From the NCBI GenBank assembly GCA_902495265.1, contig CABUWR010000042.1, positions 1-8,715 of the forward strand: 8,715 nucleotides of DNA. The letters are read 5' to 3'. Each line of letters begins with the position of its first letter. The stretch's first letter is position 1. The stretch is from an uncultured Collinsella sp. GTDB lineage: Bacteria; Actinomycetota; Coriobacteriia; Coriobacteriales; Coriobacteriaceae. Made by a program: the position numbers and the translations under genes. Positions 1-6,155 of the stretch are shown here, one piece after another. Below the pieces are notes generated by a model. The model saw only the letters and a program-made list of their open reading frames with translations, did not search any database and was not told the origin of the DNA.

Positions 1-567
1 ATTGAAGCAGGCCGAGTCCTCTGCCTTAAAGCTGGGCTCAAAGAAGCCGTACTCGAGCGCGATGCCATTGACGGCGGTCTTTTGTACGGCATTGCTCCAG
101 CCCTTGAGCGCGGGGCAGATGTCGCCGCGACAGGTATCGAAGACCAGGCCGCAGGTGGGGTCGTCGCCGTCGTTGCCGGGAAGAGTCGCGAGCTGCGTGA
201 TGCGCAGCTGGTCATCGAGCATGCGCGAGCCCAGGACGCCGCCTTCGATCTTTTTGGTCAGGCGCTGCTCGGCAACCTCGAGTGCCACGTGGGTGCCCAC
301 GGCGAGCTTGCGGCCGTCCTCGTCACACGGATACGCGGCGAGAACGTCGATGTAACCCACGGAGGGCGCGGCATGGTCGGCGCCGTGCTCCTTGCGCATC
401 AGGACCTCGCCCGTGCGCTCGTGACGCTCTACATATATATGGAAAGTGTTCGCATCGACATCGTTGGCGCGCACGGTGCAGGGCAGGTCGAGAACGACCT
501 TGCTGATCCAGGGGCCAAAGTCGCCCAAGGTGGTGACGGTTGCGTAGGTACACGATTTGAGTTCCAT
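1..567 (-). CDS. Esterase/lipase-like protein, N-terminal part (cut by window edge)
   Basis: A 189-codon reading frame on the minus strand, without a stop, runs from ATG at 567-565 past base 1. AAGGAGG lies 6 bases before the ATG, which fixes the start. The N-terminus MELKSCTYATVTTLGDFGPW has no signal peptide, so the product should be cytosolic. The pattern of about 110 residues, with GPWISKVVLDLP, then DANTFHIYVER, then a YIDVLAAYPCDEDGRKL strand-turn-strand and VALEV, resembles the Ig-like N-terminal domain of EstA-type esterases (Thermotoga TM0033 family). Later LDDQLRITQL and GFFEPSF would lead into an alpha/beta-hydrolase domain, but its GxSxG motif and catalytic triad lie outside the window. 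If correct, it would cleave acyl esters, perhaps from acylated glycosides, given the neighbouring PTS permease read in the opposite direction. The substrate is unknown. The frame is certain; the family is recognised by pattern only. Confidence 0.65.
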   Translation of the reverse strand, partial: MELKSCTYATVTTLGDFGPWISKVVLDLPCTVRANDVDANTFHIYVERHERTGEVLMRKEHGADHAAPSVGYIDVLAAYPCDEDGRKLAVGTHVALEVAEQRLTKKIEGGVLGSRMLDDQLRITQLATLPGNDGDDPTCGLVFDTCRGDICPALKGWSNAVQKTAVNGIALEYGFFEPSFKAEDSACFN

Positions 568-608
568 GAGCTGCCTCCTTTGTGCCGCAAATACTAAACA
601 ATCGCGGC

Positions 609-636
609 AATACAATCTAAACATGTTTAGTGTAAA
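609..636 (-). promoter_or_regulatory. Predicted promoter of the esterase gene with embedded palindromic operator
   Basis: Read on the minus strand, TTTACA (636-631; five of six match the -35 consensus) is followed by a 16-base spacer and TGTATT (614-609; four of six match the -10 consensus). The spacer consists almost entirely of the perfect 14-bp palindrome CTAAACATGTTTAG at 617-630. Transcription would begin near 602, about 35 bases before the ATG, and another half-site (TGTTTAG, 600-594) sits at that point. A protein bound to the palindrome would block RNA polymerase, so this layout suggests repression. The -10 match is modest. Confidence 0.5.
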
Positions 637-934
637 GCAGAATTAGAGAATAAGCAGATGAACTCGGTAAACGGTCAAATCAAACGCTCAATGAACTACT
701 AAACACTCGTTTACTACTATCTAGCAGGGCTTTTGTTGATGAGTCAACAAGGAATTTGGGTGACAGATTATATAAAATCCCACGTAGACGGCCATTTATA
801 AATAAACGGCACTATATGTAATGCCTTGGCATTCAATTACGTTCACCCCCGATTTCCTACCGTTCACCGGACTGCAAACGGCAAAACTGCCACAAATTCA
901 ACGCTGCGTGTAAACTAAGCGCTGTAAACGTTCA

Positions 935-951
935 GTAAACAGATTGTTTAC
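935..951. promoter_or_regulatory. Operator-like inverted repeat upstream of the PTS gene
   Basis: GTAAACA, three bases, then TGTTTAC is a perfect 7-bp inverted repeat. It is the last of a tight group: GTAAAC also starts at 910 and 924, giving four half-sites within 42 bp, about 110 bases before the permease ATG. The TGTAAACGTTCA stretch at 923-934 has the central CG typical of LacI-family sites and partly resembles a catabolite-control (cre) site. The cognate regulator is not encoded nearby, so binding is inferred only from the repeat pattern. Confidence 0.5.
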
Positions 952-1057
952 GACAGCGTATCCAAGGGTTCGGTAACCGTAAGGGGTTATAGTCACCGGG
1001 CCAAAGGCGTGCCTGCGCCCAAGCGATTAGGCACACGATGATATGGGGAGGGGTCCC

Positions 1058-2485
1058 ATGGCAGTAGATAACAAGCAGATTGCCACCGATGTCCTCGAGC
1101 TCGTGGGCGGTGCGGAAAATGTCACCGTCGCCACCAACTGCATGACGCGCCTGCGTCTGACGCTCAAGGACAACAACAAGGCCGACGTGGAGAAGATCAA
1201 GAAGGTCAAGGGTGTTCTGGGCTGCCAGTTCGCCGGCAGCCAGCTCCAGGTCATCATCGGCCAGAACGTGCCCAAGGTGCTCGCCGAGTTCGTCGCCATG
1301 TCCGGCGTCAAGCAGGGTGCCGCGGTCGACGAGAACCTCGATGCTCCCAAGGAGAAGTTCGAGCTCAAGAACCTGCCCAACATCATCCTCGACTATCTGT
1401 CGGGCTCCATGACCCAGCTGATTCCGCTGCTCATGGCCGGCGGTCTGTTCCGCACTATCGCCGCGGTCCTCGGTCCCACCATGCTCGGCGTTATCTCCGA
1501 TACCGATCCGACCTATACGTTCCTCTACACCACCCTGTACGAGGCCACGTTTACCTTTATCCCCATCTACCTGGGCTATGCCGCCGCTAAGAAACTCGGC
1601 GCCACCCCGGTGCTCGGCATGCTCCTCGGCGGCGCCCTCATGGCCCCGTCTGTCGTGAGCGTCGCTACCCAGGAGGGCGGCGGAATCATTTCCGTCTACG
1701 GCATCCAGATCGCTGCTGCCAACTACCAGCAGTCCGTCCTGCCGATCATCCTTTCGGTGCCGGTCCTCTACTTCATCGAGAAGTTCTTTAAGAAGGTCAT
1801 GCCCGACGTGCTGTCCACGGTCTTCACGCCGTTCTGCACCATAATTGTCACGATCCCCATCGCCTTCATCGTCCTTGCCCCGATCGGCAACGAGCTCGGC
1901 AACCTCATCGCCAACGCCCTCTTTGGCCTTGCCGACCTTGGCGGTATCGGTATCCTGATCGTCATGGCCATCCTCGGCGCCTTCTGGCAGCTCTTCGTGG
2001 TCTGCGGCATGCACATGCCCGTCATCCTGCTCGCTCAGGTTCAGATCATCGCCGCCGGCTACGATCCCTTCGTCTTCGTTTCCACCAACTGCGCTATGGC
2101 CGCCGTCTGGGGCTGCGCCTTCGGTGCCTTCCTCAAGATGAAGAACCCCGACGAGAAGGGTCTTGCCCTGGGTTACGTCATCTCCGCCATCGCCGGCGGA
2201 GTCACCGAGCCCGCGCTCTTCGGTATCCTCATGCGCTTCCGTCGCACCATGCTCGGTATGTTCATCGGCGGTGCCATCGGCGCTGTGTTCTCCGGCCTCA
2301 TGGGTGTTACCTACTACCTGGCCGGCGGTGCCTCCAACTTCCTGGTCTTCACTAACTACCTGCAGGGTGGCCAGATGAACACCGTCTGGGCTATCGTCGG
2401 TATGGCAATCTCCTTTGTCATCGCAGCTGCCGTCGTCTTTGCCACTGGCTTCTCCAAGGAGGAGCTCGCCGAGATGGAGGCCTAA
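1058..2485 (+). CDS. PTS permease EIIBC, beta-glucoside-type
   Basis: This 475-residue membrane protein should import a sugar or glycoside and phosphorylate it, using phosphate passed from HPr through a separate EIIA. The EIIB domain (about 1-80) carries the phospho-cysteine motif TNCMTRLRL with Cys28, and later QLQVIIGQNV. A linker (about 85-104) leads to the EIIC domain (105-475), which is rich in hydrophobic spans and carries the sugar-site motif GGVTEPALFG around Glu384. Order and motifs match the glucose/beta-glucoside superfamily, and length and architecture fit AscF-like EIIBC proteins. The C-terminal EIIA of BglF proteins is absent, so EIIA must come from elsewhere. ATG 1058 is preferred to ATG 1043 because GGGGAGGGG (1045-1053) is then correctly spaced as ribosome site. 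It is divergent from the esterase and followed by a terminator. The exact sugar (cellobiose, arbutin/salicin or other) cannot be read from the sequence. Confidence 0.9.
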   Translation: MAVDNKQIATDVLELVGGAENVTVATNCMTRLRLTLKDNNKADVEKIKKVKGVLGCQFAGSQLQVIIGQNVPKVLAEFVAMSGVKQGAAVDENLDAPKEKFELKNLPNIILDYLSGSMTQLIPLLMAGGLFRTIAAVLGPTMLGVISDTDPTYTFLYTTLYEATFTFIPIYLGYAAAKKLGATPVLGMLLGGALMAPSVVSVATQEGGGIISVYGIQIAAANYQQSVLPIILSVPVLYFIEKFFKKVMPDVLSTVFTPFCTIIVTIPIAFIVLAPIGNELGNLIANALFGLADLGGIGILIVMAILGAFWQLFVVCGMHMPVILLAQVQIIAAGYDPFVFVSTNCAMAAVWGCAFGAFLKMKNPDEKGLALGYVISAIAGGVTEPALFGILMRFRRTMLGMFIGGAIGAVFSGLMGVTYYLAGGASNFLVFTNYLQGGQMNTVWAIVGMAISFVIAAAVVFATGFSKEELAEMEA

Positions 2486-2525
2486 GGCCAAGCCATTCGG
2501 TCGTCTATGACCTTACCTACACGAC

Positions 2526-2565
2526 AGGGCCCCGTCAGGCGCAAGCCCGGCGGGGCCCTTCTTAC
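2526..2565 (+). terminator. Rho-independent terminator after the PTS gene
   Basis: AGGGCCCCG (2526-2534) pairs perfectly with CGGGGCCCT (2551-2559). The stem continues inward, with one mismatch, to GGC-GCAA-GCC (2538-2547), a stable GNRA tetraloop. The tail TTCTTA is only weakly T-rich. It lies 40 bases after the permease stop and suggests that the following hydrolase gene is transcribed separately or only by read-through. Confidence 0.8.
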
Positions 2566-2619
2566 AAGGTAGACTGATTGGGATGGGAGGTGCCCGACCA
2601 CAAGGGCTTGCTAAACGAC

Positions 2620-2694
2620 GGAGGCTTTCGCGCGGGGTTACCGCGAAAGAATCTGCCGGTTCGCAACTCCTTTATCAAACGAAAGGACATGCAG
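2620..2694 (+). promoter_or_regulatory. Structured leader of the DUF4038 hydrolase gene
   Basis: CTTTCGCG (2625-2632) pairs with CGCGAAAG (2642-2649) across a 9-base loop, with no T-run after it, so it is not an intrinsic terminator. Downstream, TCCTTT (2668-2673) pairs with AAAGGA (2682-2687), the presumed ribosome site, across 8 bases. The upstream GGAG (2620-2623) could instead pair with CTCC (2667-2670) and free the ribosome site. Two alternative folds would allow translational control, but short pairings like these can arise by chance. Confidence 0.35.
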
Positions 2695-4008
2695 ATGAGT
2701 TTGGGAAAGCTGACCGTTAACGGTCGTCAGGACGGCTTTTTGTGCGATGGCAAACCGTTCTTTTGGTTTGCCGATACGTGCTGGAGCGCGTTTACGAGCA
2801 TTACCGAGGCCGATTGGGACTACTATCTGACCCGTCGCGCCGAGCAGGGCATGAACGTGCTGCAGATCAACACGCTGCCGCAGTGGGATCGCTGCTGCCC
2901 CGATCTGGGCATTTGGCCCTACGCCAGCGAGGATGGCGTGCACTTTGATTGGTCCCGCCCCAACCAGGCGTACTGGGATCGTGCTGCCGCCATGTGCCGC
3001 GCTGCCGTCGAGCACGGCATTCGTCCGGCGCTCGTACTTATGTGGTGCAACTACGTGCCTGGTACCTGGGGCGCCAAGATTGCCGAGCATTGCGGTGCTG
3101 AGGTTATGCCGCGCGAGGAGGTCCGTGCCCACGTTGCCCGCGTCGTCGAGAACCTGGGCGAGTTCGACCCCGTCTACGTGGTGACGGGCGATACCGACTT
3201 TACCAGCGACGAGGCAATCGCCTATTACGAGGATGCCCTCGACGAGGTCATCAAGCGCGCGCCCGAGGCGTTGCGCACCATGCATATCAACCGCGGCAAC
3301 CGCACCATTCCGTCACAGTACCTGGAGCGCCTGGACTTTTACATGTTCCAGCCCGGTCACAACTACGAGGGCCAGCCCGAGGCCTGGCGCCTGCCGCAGG
3401 ACTTTATCGCCAACTATCCCAAAAAGCCGATGGTCAACTCCGAGCCCTGTTACGAGCAGATGGGTGCGTCGCGCAACGTGTACTGGCGCTTCACCGCACA
3501 GGACTGCCGCGCGAGCGTGTGGTCGTCGATTCTTGCCGGTGCGAGCGCCGGCGTGACCTATGGCGCGCACGGTGTTTGGAACTGGCAGACCAGCAAGAGC
3601 CAGGGCTCGGTGCTGGGCGAGGGCTTCGACATGCCGTTCCGCTGGCAGGAGTGCCTGCAATTTGCGGGCGTTTGGGACTTTGGCGCGATCGAGCACGTGC
3701 TTGCCGGTCTGGGTGCTACGGCTGGCGACGACGCACTTGCCGTGGCCCCCGCGCAGGAGCTTCTCGATGATGCACGCGAGGCCATTCGCGTGGCGCGCGT
3801 TGGCGATCGCGTCGTCACCTACCTGCCGCGCACCACGGCGCTCAAGTTTAAGCTCGACGGTACGCGCGGCTGGACGGCGACGGTCCTCGACATGGAGGAC
3901 AAGCGCATCGCCAAGCTGCCCGTTCGCGACAACGGTGACGGCACCGTGCGCGTGGCTCAGCATCCCTTTGAGCACGACGCGCTGGTGATCCTGACGCCCG
4001 GGCGCTAA
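2695..4008 (+). CDS. Apiosidase-like glycoside hydrolase (DUF4038 family)
   Basis: The 437-residue product resembles the DUF4038/apiosidase-like group (GH140 and relatives), TIM-barrel enzymes that remove terminal sugars such as apiose from plant glycans or glycosides. The N-terminal signature GKPFFWFADTCWSAF, then an ITEADWDYYLTRRAEQGMN helix and VLQINTLPQW, is typical. VTGDTDF (Asp166) and VNSEPCYE (Glu250) sit where this fold carries acid/base and nucleophile; I infer these roles from family layout. TYGAHGVWNWQ (about 285-295) is another conserved stretch. The last 80 or so residues look like the small C-terminal beta domain of such proteins. There is no signal peptide, so it should act in the cytosol on imported substrate. 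ATG 2695 is chosen because AAAGGA (2682-2687) lies 7 bases upstream; ATG 2689 would be too close to it, and an upstream TTG (2578) only adds residues unlike the family. The fold is likely; the substrate is uncertain. Confidence 0.8.
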   Translation: MSLGKLTVNGRQDGFLCDGKPFFWFADTCWSAFTSITEADWDYYLTRRAEQGMNVLQINTLPQWDRCCPDLGIWPYASEDGVHFDWSRPNQAYWDRAAAMCRAAVEHGIRPALVLMWCNYVPGTWGAKIAEHCGAEVMPREEVRAHVARVVENLGEFDPVYVVTGDTDFTSDEAIAYYEDALDEVIKRAPEALRTMHINRGNRTIPSQYLERLDFYMFQPGHNYEGQPEAWRLPQDFIANYPKKPMVNSEPCYEQMGASRNVYWRFTAQDCRASVWSSILAGASAGVTYGAHGVWNWQTSKSQGSVLGEGFDMPFRWQECLQFAGVWDFGAIEHVLAGLGATAGDDALAVAPAQELLDDAREAIRVARVGDRVVTYLPRTTALKFKLDGTRGWTATVLDMEDKRIAKLPVRDNGDGTVRVAQHPFEHDALVILTPGR

Positions 4009-4054
4009 CGGCTCTTCTCCAACATTTACAATCCAGTCCCTTTCATTCCGCCGC

Positions 4055-4113
4055 ACTCATTGGGGACACTCATTGGGGACAGACTTAAATGAGTGGTCAT
4101 TGGGGACGTTCTT
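4055..4113. repeat. TTGGGGAC hairpin-repeat cluster 1 (REP-like)
   Basis: ACTCATTGGGGAC occurs twice in exact tandem (4055-4067, 4068-4080), and CATTGGGGAC returns at 4098-4107. The complete unit at 4068-4094 is ACTCATT, a 13-base loop GGGGACAGACTTA, then AATGAGT. The third copy continues GTTCTT as in cluster 2 and then breaks off. The same family recurs at 6272-6354. Short intergenic hairpins of this kind are typical of REP-like elements mobilised by Y1 (IS200-like) transposases, none of which is encoded here; that assignment is inferred. Confidence 0.7.
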
Positions 4114-4203
4114 TGGGAGGGCAGTTTGCGTGGCGGTTATGTGGCCCACGGTGAGACCTACGTCGGCGATATGTTGCTTCGTCTGACCAAAGTAGAGGCG
4201 TAA
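4114..4203 (+). pseudogene. Remnant of a second DUF4038/DUF5605-type glycosidase gene
   Basis: An open stretch without a start codon reads LWEGSLRGGYVAHGETYV and ends GDMLLRLTKVEA before TAA at 4201-4203. WEGxxRGGYVxHGETY is, from memory, a conserved segment late in DUF5060/DUF4038/DUF5605 glycosidases, normally followed by D-ILWWS, of which only a trace is left. The intact neighbour at 2695-4008 lacks this motif, so this is debris of a different gene, not a duplicate end. The frame is closed upstream by TGA at 4090-4092 inside the hairpin repeats. It begins exactly where the third repeat copy stops matching its family, as if insertion or deletion at the repeat removed the rest. Confidence 0.55.
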
Positions 4204-4218
4204 AACAGAGAGATAATT

Positions 4219-4297
4219 GGCTCCGGACGCGATTTGCTGCATGACCAACATAAGGGGGCAGCCCTTGTGGTGGTTGCGGCGATGCGCGTCCGGGGCT
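4219..4297 (+). repeat. Large inverted repeat in the leader of the ROK kinase gene
   Basis: CCGGACGCG (4223-4231) is the exact reverse complement of CGCGTCCGG (4285-4293). Pairing extends outward by GGCT/GGCT with two G-T pairs and inward by two pairs around one bulged G, giving arms of about 15 bp. Inside, AAGGG and CCCTT (4252-4269) form a smaller hairpin. There is no T-run, so it is not an intrinsic terminator. The 3' arm ends ten bases before the kinase ribosome site GAGGAG (4307-4312). It could be a regulatory leader fold or the remains of a small mobile repeat. Confidence 0.5.
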
Positions 4298-4317
4298 ATG
4301 GCGTGTGAGGAGCGAAT

Positions 4318-5229
4318 ATGCAGGAGTTCTTTGGAATCGATGTGGGCGGTACGGCCGTTAAATGGGCCGTGCTGGGCGAGGATTTTTCCATCCGCGAGCG
4401 CGGGAGTCAGCCGACGGGCTTTACCACGGCTGAGGAGACGGTTTCGGCGCTGATCGGGCTCGTCGAGCCGTACCGTGAGCGCGTGAGCGCCGTAGGCGTG
4501 AGCGCACCCGGCGGTATCTACGAGGGAGATGTCACGGGGACGATCCATCGCGGCGGTGCGCTCACGTTTATGGACGGCTGCCCGCTGGGAAAGCTCATGT
4601 GCGAGGCGCTGGGGGTGCCGGTTGCCGTCAATAACGACGGTAAGTGCTGTGCACTCGGTGAGTATGCGGCTGGCGCCCTGCGCGGGACGCGTTTTGGCGT
4701 GGTGCTCGCTATCGGCACGGGCATCGGCGGCGGTATCGTCATCGACGGCAAGGTCCTGCGCGGCGCGCACTGCTTTGCAGGCGAGTTCAGCTTCTTGCGC
4801 AACGATGTCACGACTGCCGCGAACATGGGAAACTCCTTTGCCGATTCGGGCGGTTGGCGTGCGCTCCGCGATGCTGCCGTTGCCGAGAAGGGCCTGCCTG
4901 CGGATTCTCCGGTAGACGGCCGCCGCGTCTTTGAGTGGATCGCGGATGGCGACAAGGCGGCGCAGCGCGCGCTCGACCGCTACGCTCGTGCCTTTGACGG
5001 ACAGCTCATCAACCTGCAGGCCGTGCTCGATCCCGAGGTCTTTGTGATCGCAGGCGGCATCTCGTGCCATCCCGAGCTCATCGATGCCCTGCGTGCGCAG
5101 ATGCCGCTGGCCCTCGCGAGTTACGAAGGGACCCTTGCTGGCATTCCTGTGCCGCAGATAAGGGTGGCCGAGCTCGGCAACGACGCCAACCTTTACGGTG
5201 CTGTCCAGGAGGCCATGCGCCTGGTGTAG
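4318..5229 (+). CDS. ROK-family sugar kinase, beta-glucoside kinase-like
   Basis: The 303-residue product has the two-lobed ROK kinase layout and should transfer phosphate from ATP to the 6-hydroxyl of a sugar or glycoside in the cytosol. Seen motifs: nucleotide-binding IDVGGTAVKWAVL (7-19), GVSAPGG, catalytic-base motif VNNDGKCCALGE with Asp107, second phosphate motif IGTGIGGGIVIDG (132 onward), and AGEFSFL (154-160). Common glucokinase-type ROK proteins have AGExGH and a zinc-binding CxCGxxGCxE motif; both are absent. AGEFSF resembles beta-glucoside kinases (BglK type) of Firmicutes, which fits the GH1 and PTS genes here. The start is set by GAGGAG five bases before ATG 4318. The gene stands alone between a repeat-filled gap and pyrE. 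N-acetylmannosamine or another hexose remains possible as substrate. Confidence 0.85.
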   Translation: MQEFFGIDVGGTAVKWAVLGEDFSIRERGSQPTGFTTAEETVSALIGLVEPYRERVSAVGVSAPGGIYEGDVTGTIHRGGALTFMDGCPLGKLMCEALGVPVAVNNDGKCCALGEYAAGALRGTRFGVVLAIGTGIGGGIVIDGKVLRGAHCFAGEFSFLRNDVTTAANMGNSFADSGGWRALRDAAVAEKGLPADSPVDGRRVFEWIADGDKAAQRALDRYARAFDGQLINLQAVLDPEVFVIAGGISCHPELIDALRAQMPLALASYEGTLAGIPVPQIRVAELGNDANLYGAVQEAMRLV

Positions 5230-5250
5230 CGTGAGCCAAACGAGGCTGTC

Positions 5251-5316
5251 AAAAAAAAGATAAAGGCCGGCGTTAACCCCATTGTTCGGAAAACCATTGA
5301 TCCCGAAAAGCCTTTA
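5251..5316. repeat. Inverted repeat and A-run between ROK kinase gene and pyrE
   Basis: TAAAGGC (5261-5267) pairs with GCCTTTA (5310-5316), and TTCGG (5285-5289) with CCGAA (5303-5307) nested inside. Eight A residues at 5251-5258 precede the outer arm. On the minus strand this reads as stem then T-run, like a terminator, yet no minus-strand gene needs one here. On the plus strand no T-run follows, so it does not clearly end the kinase transcript. CCATTG is also repeated at 5279 and 5294. Function unknown. Confidence 0.4.
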
Positions 5317-5405
5317 CAGAATGCCGTGGCCTCAAAGCGCGCCCGCATCGATGCTTCGCCTGCGCTAAACTGGAAGGCACGTACGCGATTACGAGAGGAG
5401 CCCGC

Positions 5406-6086
5406 ATGGAGGCTTACAAGCAAGAGTTCATCAAGTTTATGGTCGAGTCCGACGTCCTTAAGTTCGGCAGCTTTACGCTCAAGAGCGGCCGTCAGTCCCC
5501 GTTCTTTATGAACGCCGGTGCTTACGTGACGGGCTATCAGCTCAAGAAGCTGGGCGAGTATTACGCCCAGGCCATCCACGATAACTTTGGCGACGACTTT
5601 GACGTGCTGTTTGGGCCGGCCTACAAGGGCATTCCCCTGGCCGTCGTGACCGCGATTGCCTACCACGAGCTGTACGGCAAGGAGGTCAAGTACTGCTGCG
5701 ACCGCAAGGAGGCCAAGGATCACGGCGCCGACAAGGGCAACCTGCTGGGCTACGAGCCCCAGGACGGCGACCGCGTGGTCATGGTCGAGGATGTCACCAC
5801 CAGCGGCAAGTCCATCGACGAGACCTATCCCAAGGTCAAGGCTGCTGCCGATGTCGAGATCAAGGGCCTTATCGTTTCCCTCAACCGCATGGAGGTCGGC
5901 AAGGGTGGCGTGACCACCGCTCAGAAGGAGATCGAGGCCAAGTACGGTTTCCCCGTCGCGAGCATCGTCTCCATGGCCGAGGTCGTCGAGACCCTCTACA
6001 ACCACGAGATCGACGGCAAGGTCGTCATCGATGACGAGCTCAAGGCCGCCATCGACGCCTACTACGAGCAGTACGGAGCTCGTTAG
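5406..6086 (+). CDS. pyrE: Orotate phosphoribosyltransferase
   Basis: This 226-residue cytosolic enzyme joins orotate to PRPP to make orotidine 5'-monophosphate, the fifth step of de novo pyrimidine synthesis. FGSFTLKSGRQSPFFMNAG (about 20-38) is the characteristic N-terminal segment. DRKEAKDHG (99-107) is the flexible catalytic loop with its lysines. VVMVEDVTTSGKS (124-136) is the PRPP-binding motif of type I phosphoribosyltransferases, here with Glu-Asp in place of the usual Asp-Asp. Length is normal. GAGAGGAG ends five bases before ATG 5406. No other pyr gene is present and the flanking genes handle sugars, so it appears to be a single-gene unit ended by its own terminator at 6156-6197. 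The candidate -10 TAAACT (5366-5371) has no convincing -35. Confidence 0.95.
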   Translation: MEAYKQEFIKFMVESDVLKFGSFTLKSGRQSPFFMNAGAYVTGYQLKKLGEYYAQAIHDNFGDDFDVLFGPAYKGIPLAVVTAIAYHELYGKEVKYCCDRKEAKDHGADKGNLLGYEPQDGDRVVMVEDVTTSGKSIDETYPKVKAAADVEIKGLIVSLNRMEVGKGGVTTAQKEIEAKYGFPVASIVSMAEVVETLYNHEIDGKVVIDDELKAAIDAYYEQYGAR

Positions 6087-6113
6087 TTACGGCGTTTTAC
6101 CAAACGCCGTAAC
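6086..6113 (+). repeat. Perfect hairpin directly at the pyrE stop codon
   Basis: A 12-bp stem (6086-6097 with 6102-6113) closes on a 4-base loop and starts with the last base of the TAG stop. No T-run follows, so it is unlikely to terminate by itself. It may protect the 3' end of the mRNA or slow polymerase ahead of the terminator 43 bases downstream. Confidence 0.7.
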
Positions 6114-6155
6114 CGGCCGACGCTGCGCGCCGCCCAGGGCGACAATTTGTCATTC

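Larger units (their letters stand above)
568..1057. promoter_or_regulatory. Divergent control region with TAAAC/GTTTA half-sites and other dyads
   Basis: This 490-base gap between divergently read genes is clearly more AT-rich than its surroundings and holds no convincing gene. TAAAC occurs at 595, 618, 668, 700, 803, 911, 925 and 936, and its complement GTTTA at 625, 709 and 946. They form inverted pairs at 617-630, 700-713 and 935-951 (GTAAACA, 3 bases, TGTTTAC). Other dyads are TTGTTGA/TCAACAA (733-750), a 20-bp imperfect palindrome (791-810) and AATGCC/GGCATT (820-833). CGTTCACC is repeated at 840 and 861, 21 bases apart. Candidate -10 boxes for the permease are TAAACT (911-916) and TATAGT (988-993), neither with a strong -35. 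A stacked hairpin with outer stem GTGCCT/AGGCAC (1009-1034) precedes the permease ribosome site. Confidence 0.6.

Noticed and set aside
82..597. Plus-strand open frame opposite the esterase fragment
   Set aside because: The minus-strand frame has a perfect ribosome site and family-like sequence; this one has neither.
880..891. LicT/BglG-type antiterminator (RAT) site before the PTS gene
   Set aside because: GGCAAAACTGCC recalls part of a RAT, but the rest of the consensus, an overlapping terminator and a BglG-type gene are all missing.
923..936. CcpA-type cre site
   Set aside because: The first half matches, the second half does not, and CcpA control is not established for this kind of organism; the TAAAC pattern explains the site better.
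932..2491. 519-codon minus-strand open frame opposite the PTS gene
   Set aside because: Its product is a monotonous Asp/Glu/Gly/His-rich string with no domain, as expected opposite a high-GC gene; the plus strand has clear EIIB and EIIC motifs.
2578..2694. N-terminal extension of the DUF4038 protein from TTG 2578
   Set aside because: The added residues do not resemble the family, and a properly spaced ribosome site precedes ATG 2695.
4055..4107. CRISPR array from the repeated CATTGGGGAC
   Set aside because: The spacing is irregular, two copies are directly adjacent with no spacer, units occur in both orientations at the second site, and no cas gene is present.
4057..5070. Long minus-strand open frame covering the repeat cluster and the ROK gene
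   Set aside because: It runs through repeats and the antisense of the kinase; no family features and no ribosome site.
6141..6151. Small palindrome GACAATTTGTC as an operator
   Set aside because: It lies between the pyrE stop and its terminator, not at a promoter, and such a short palindrome is expected by chance.
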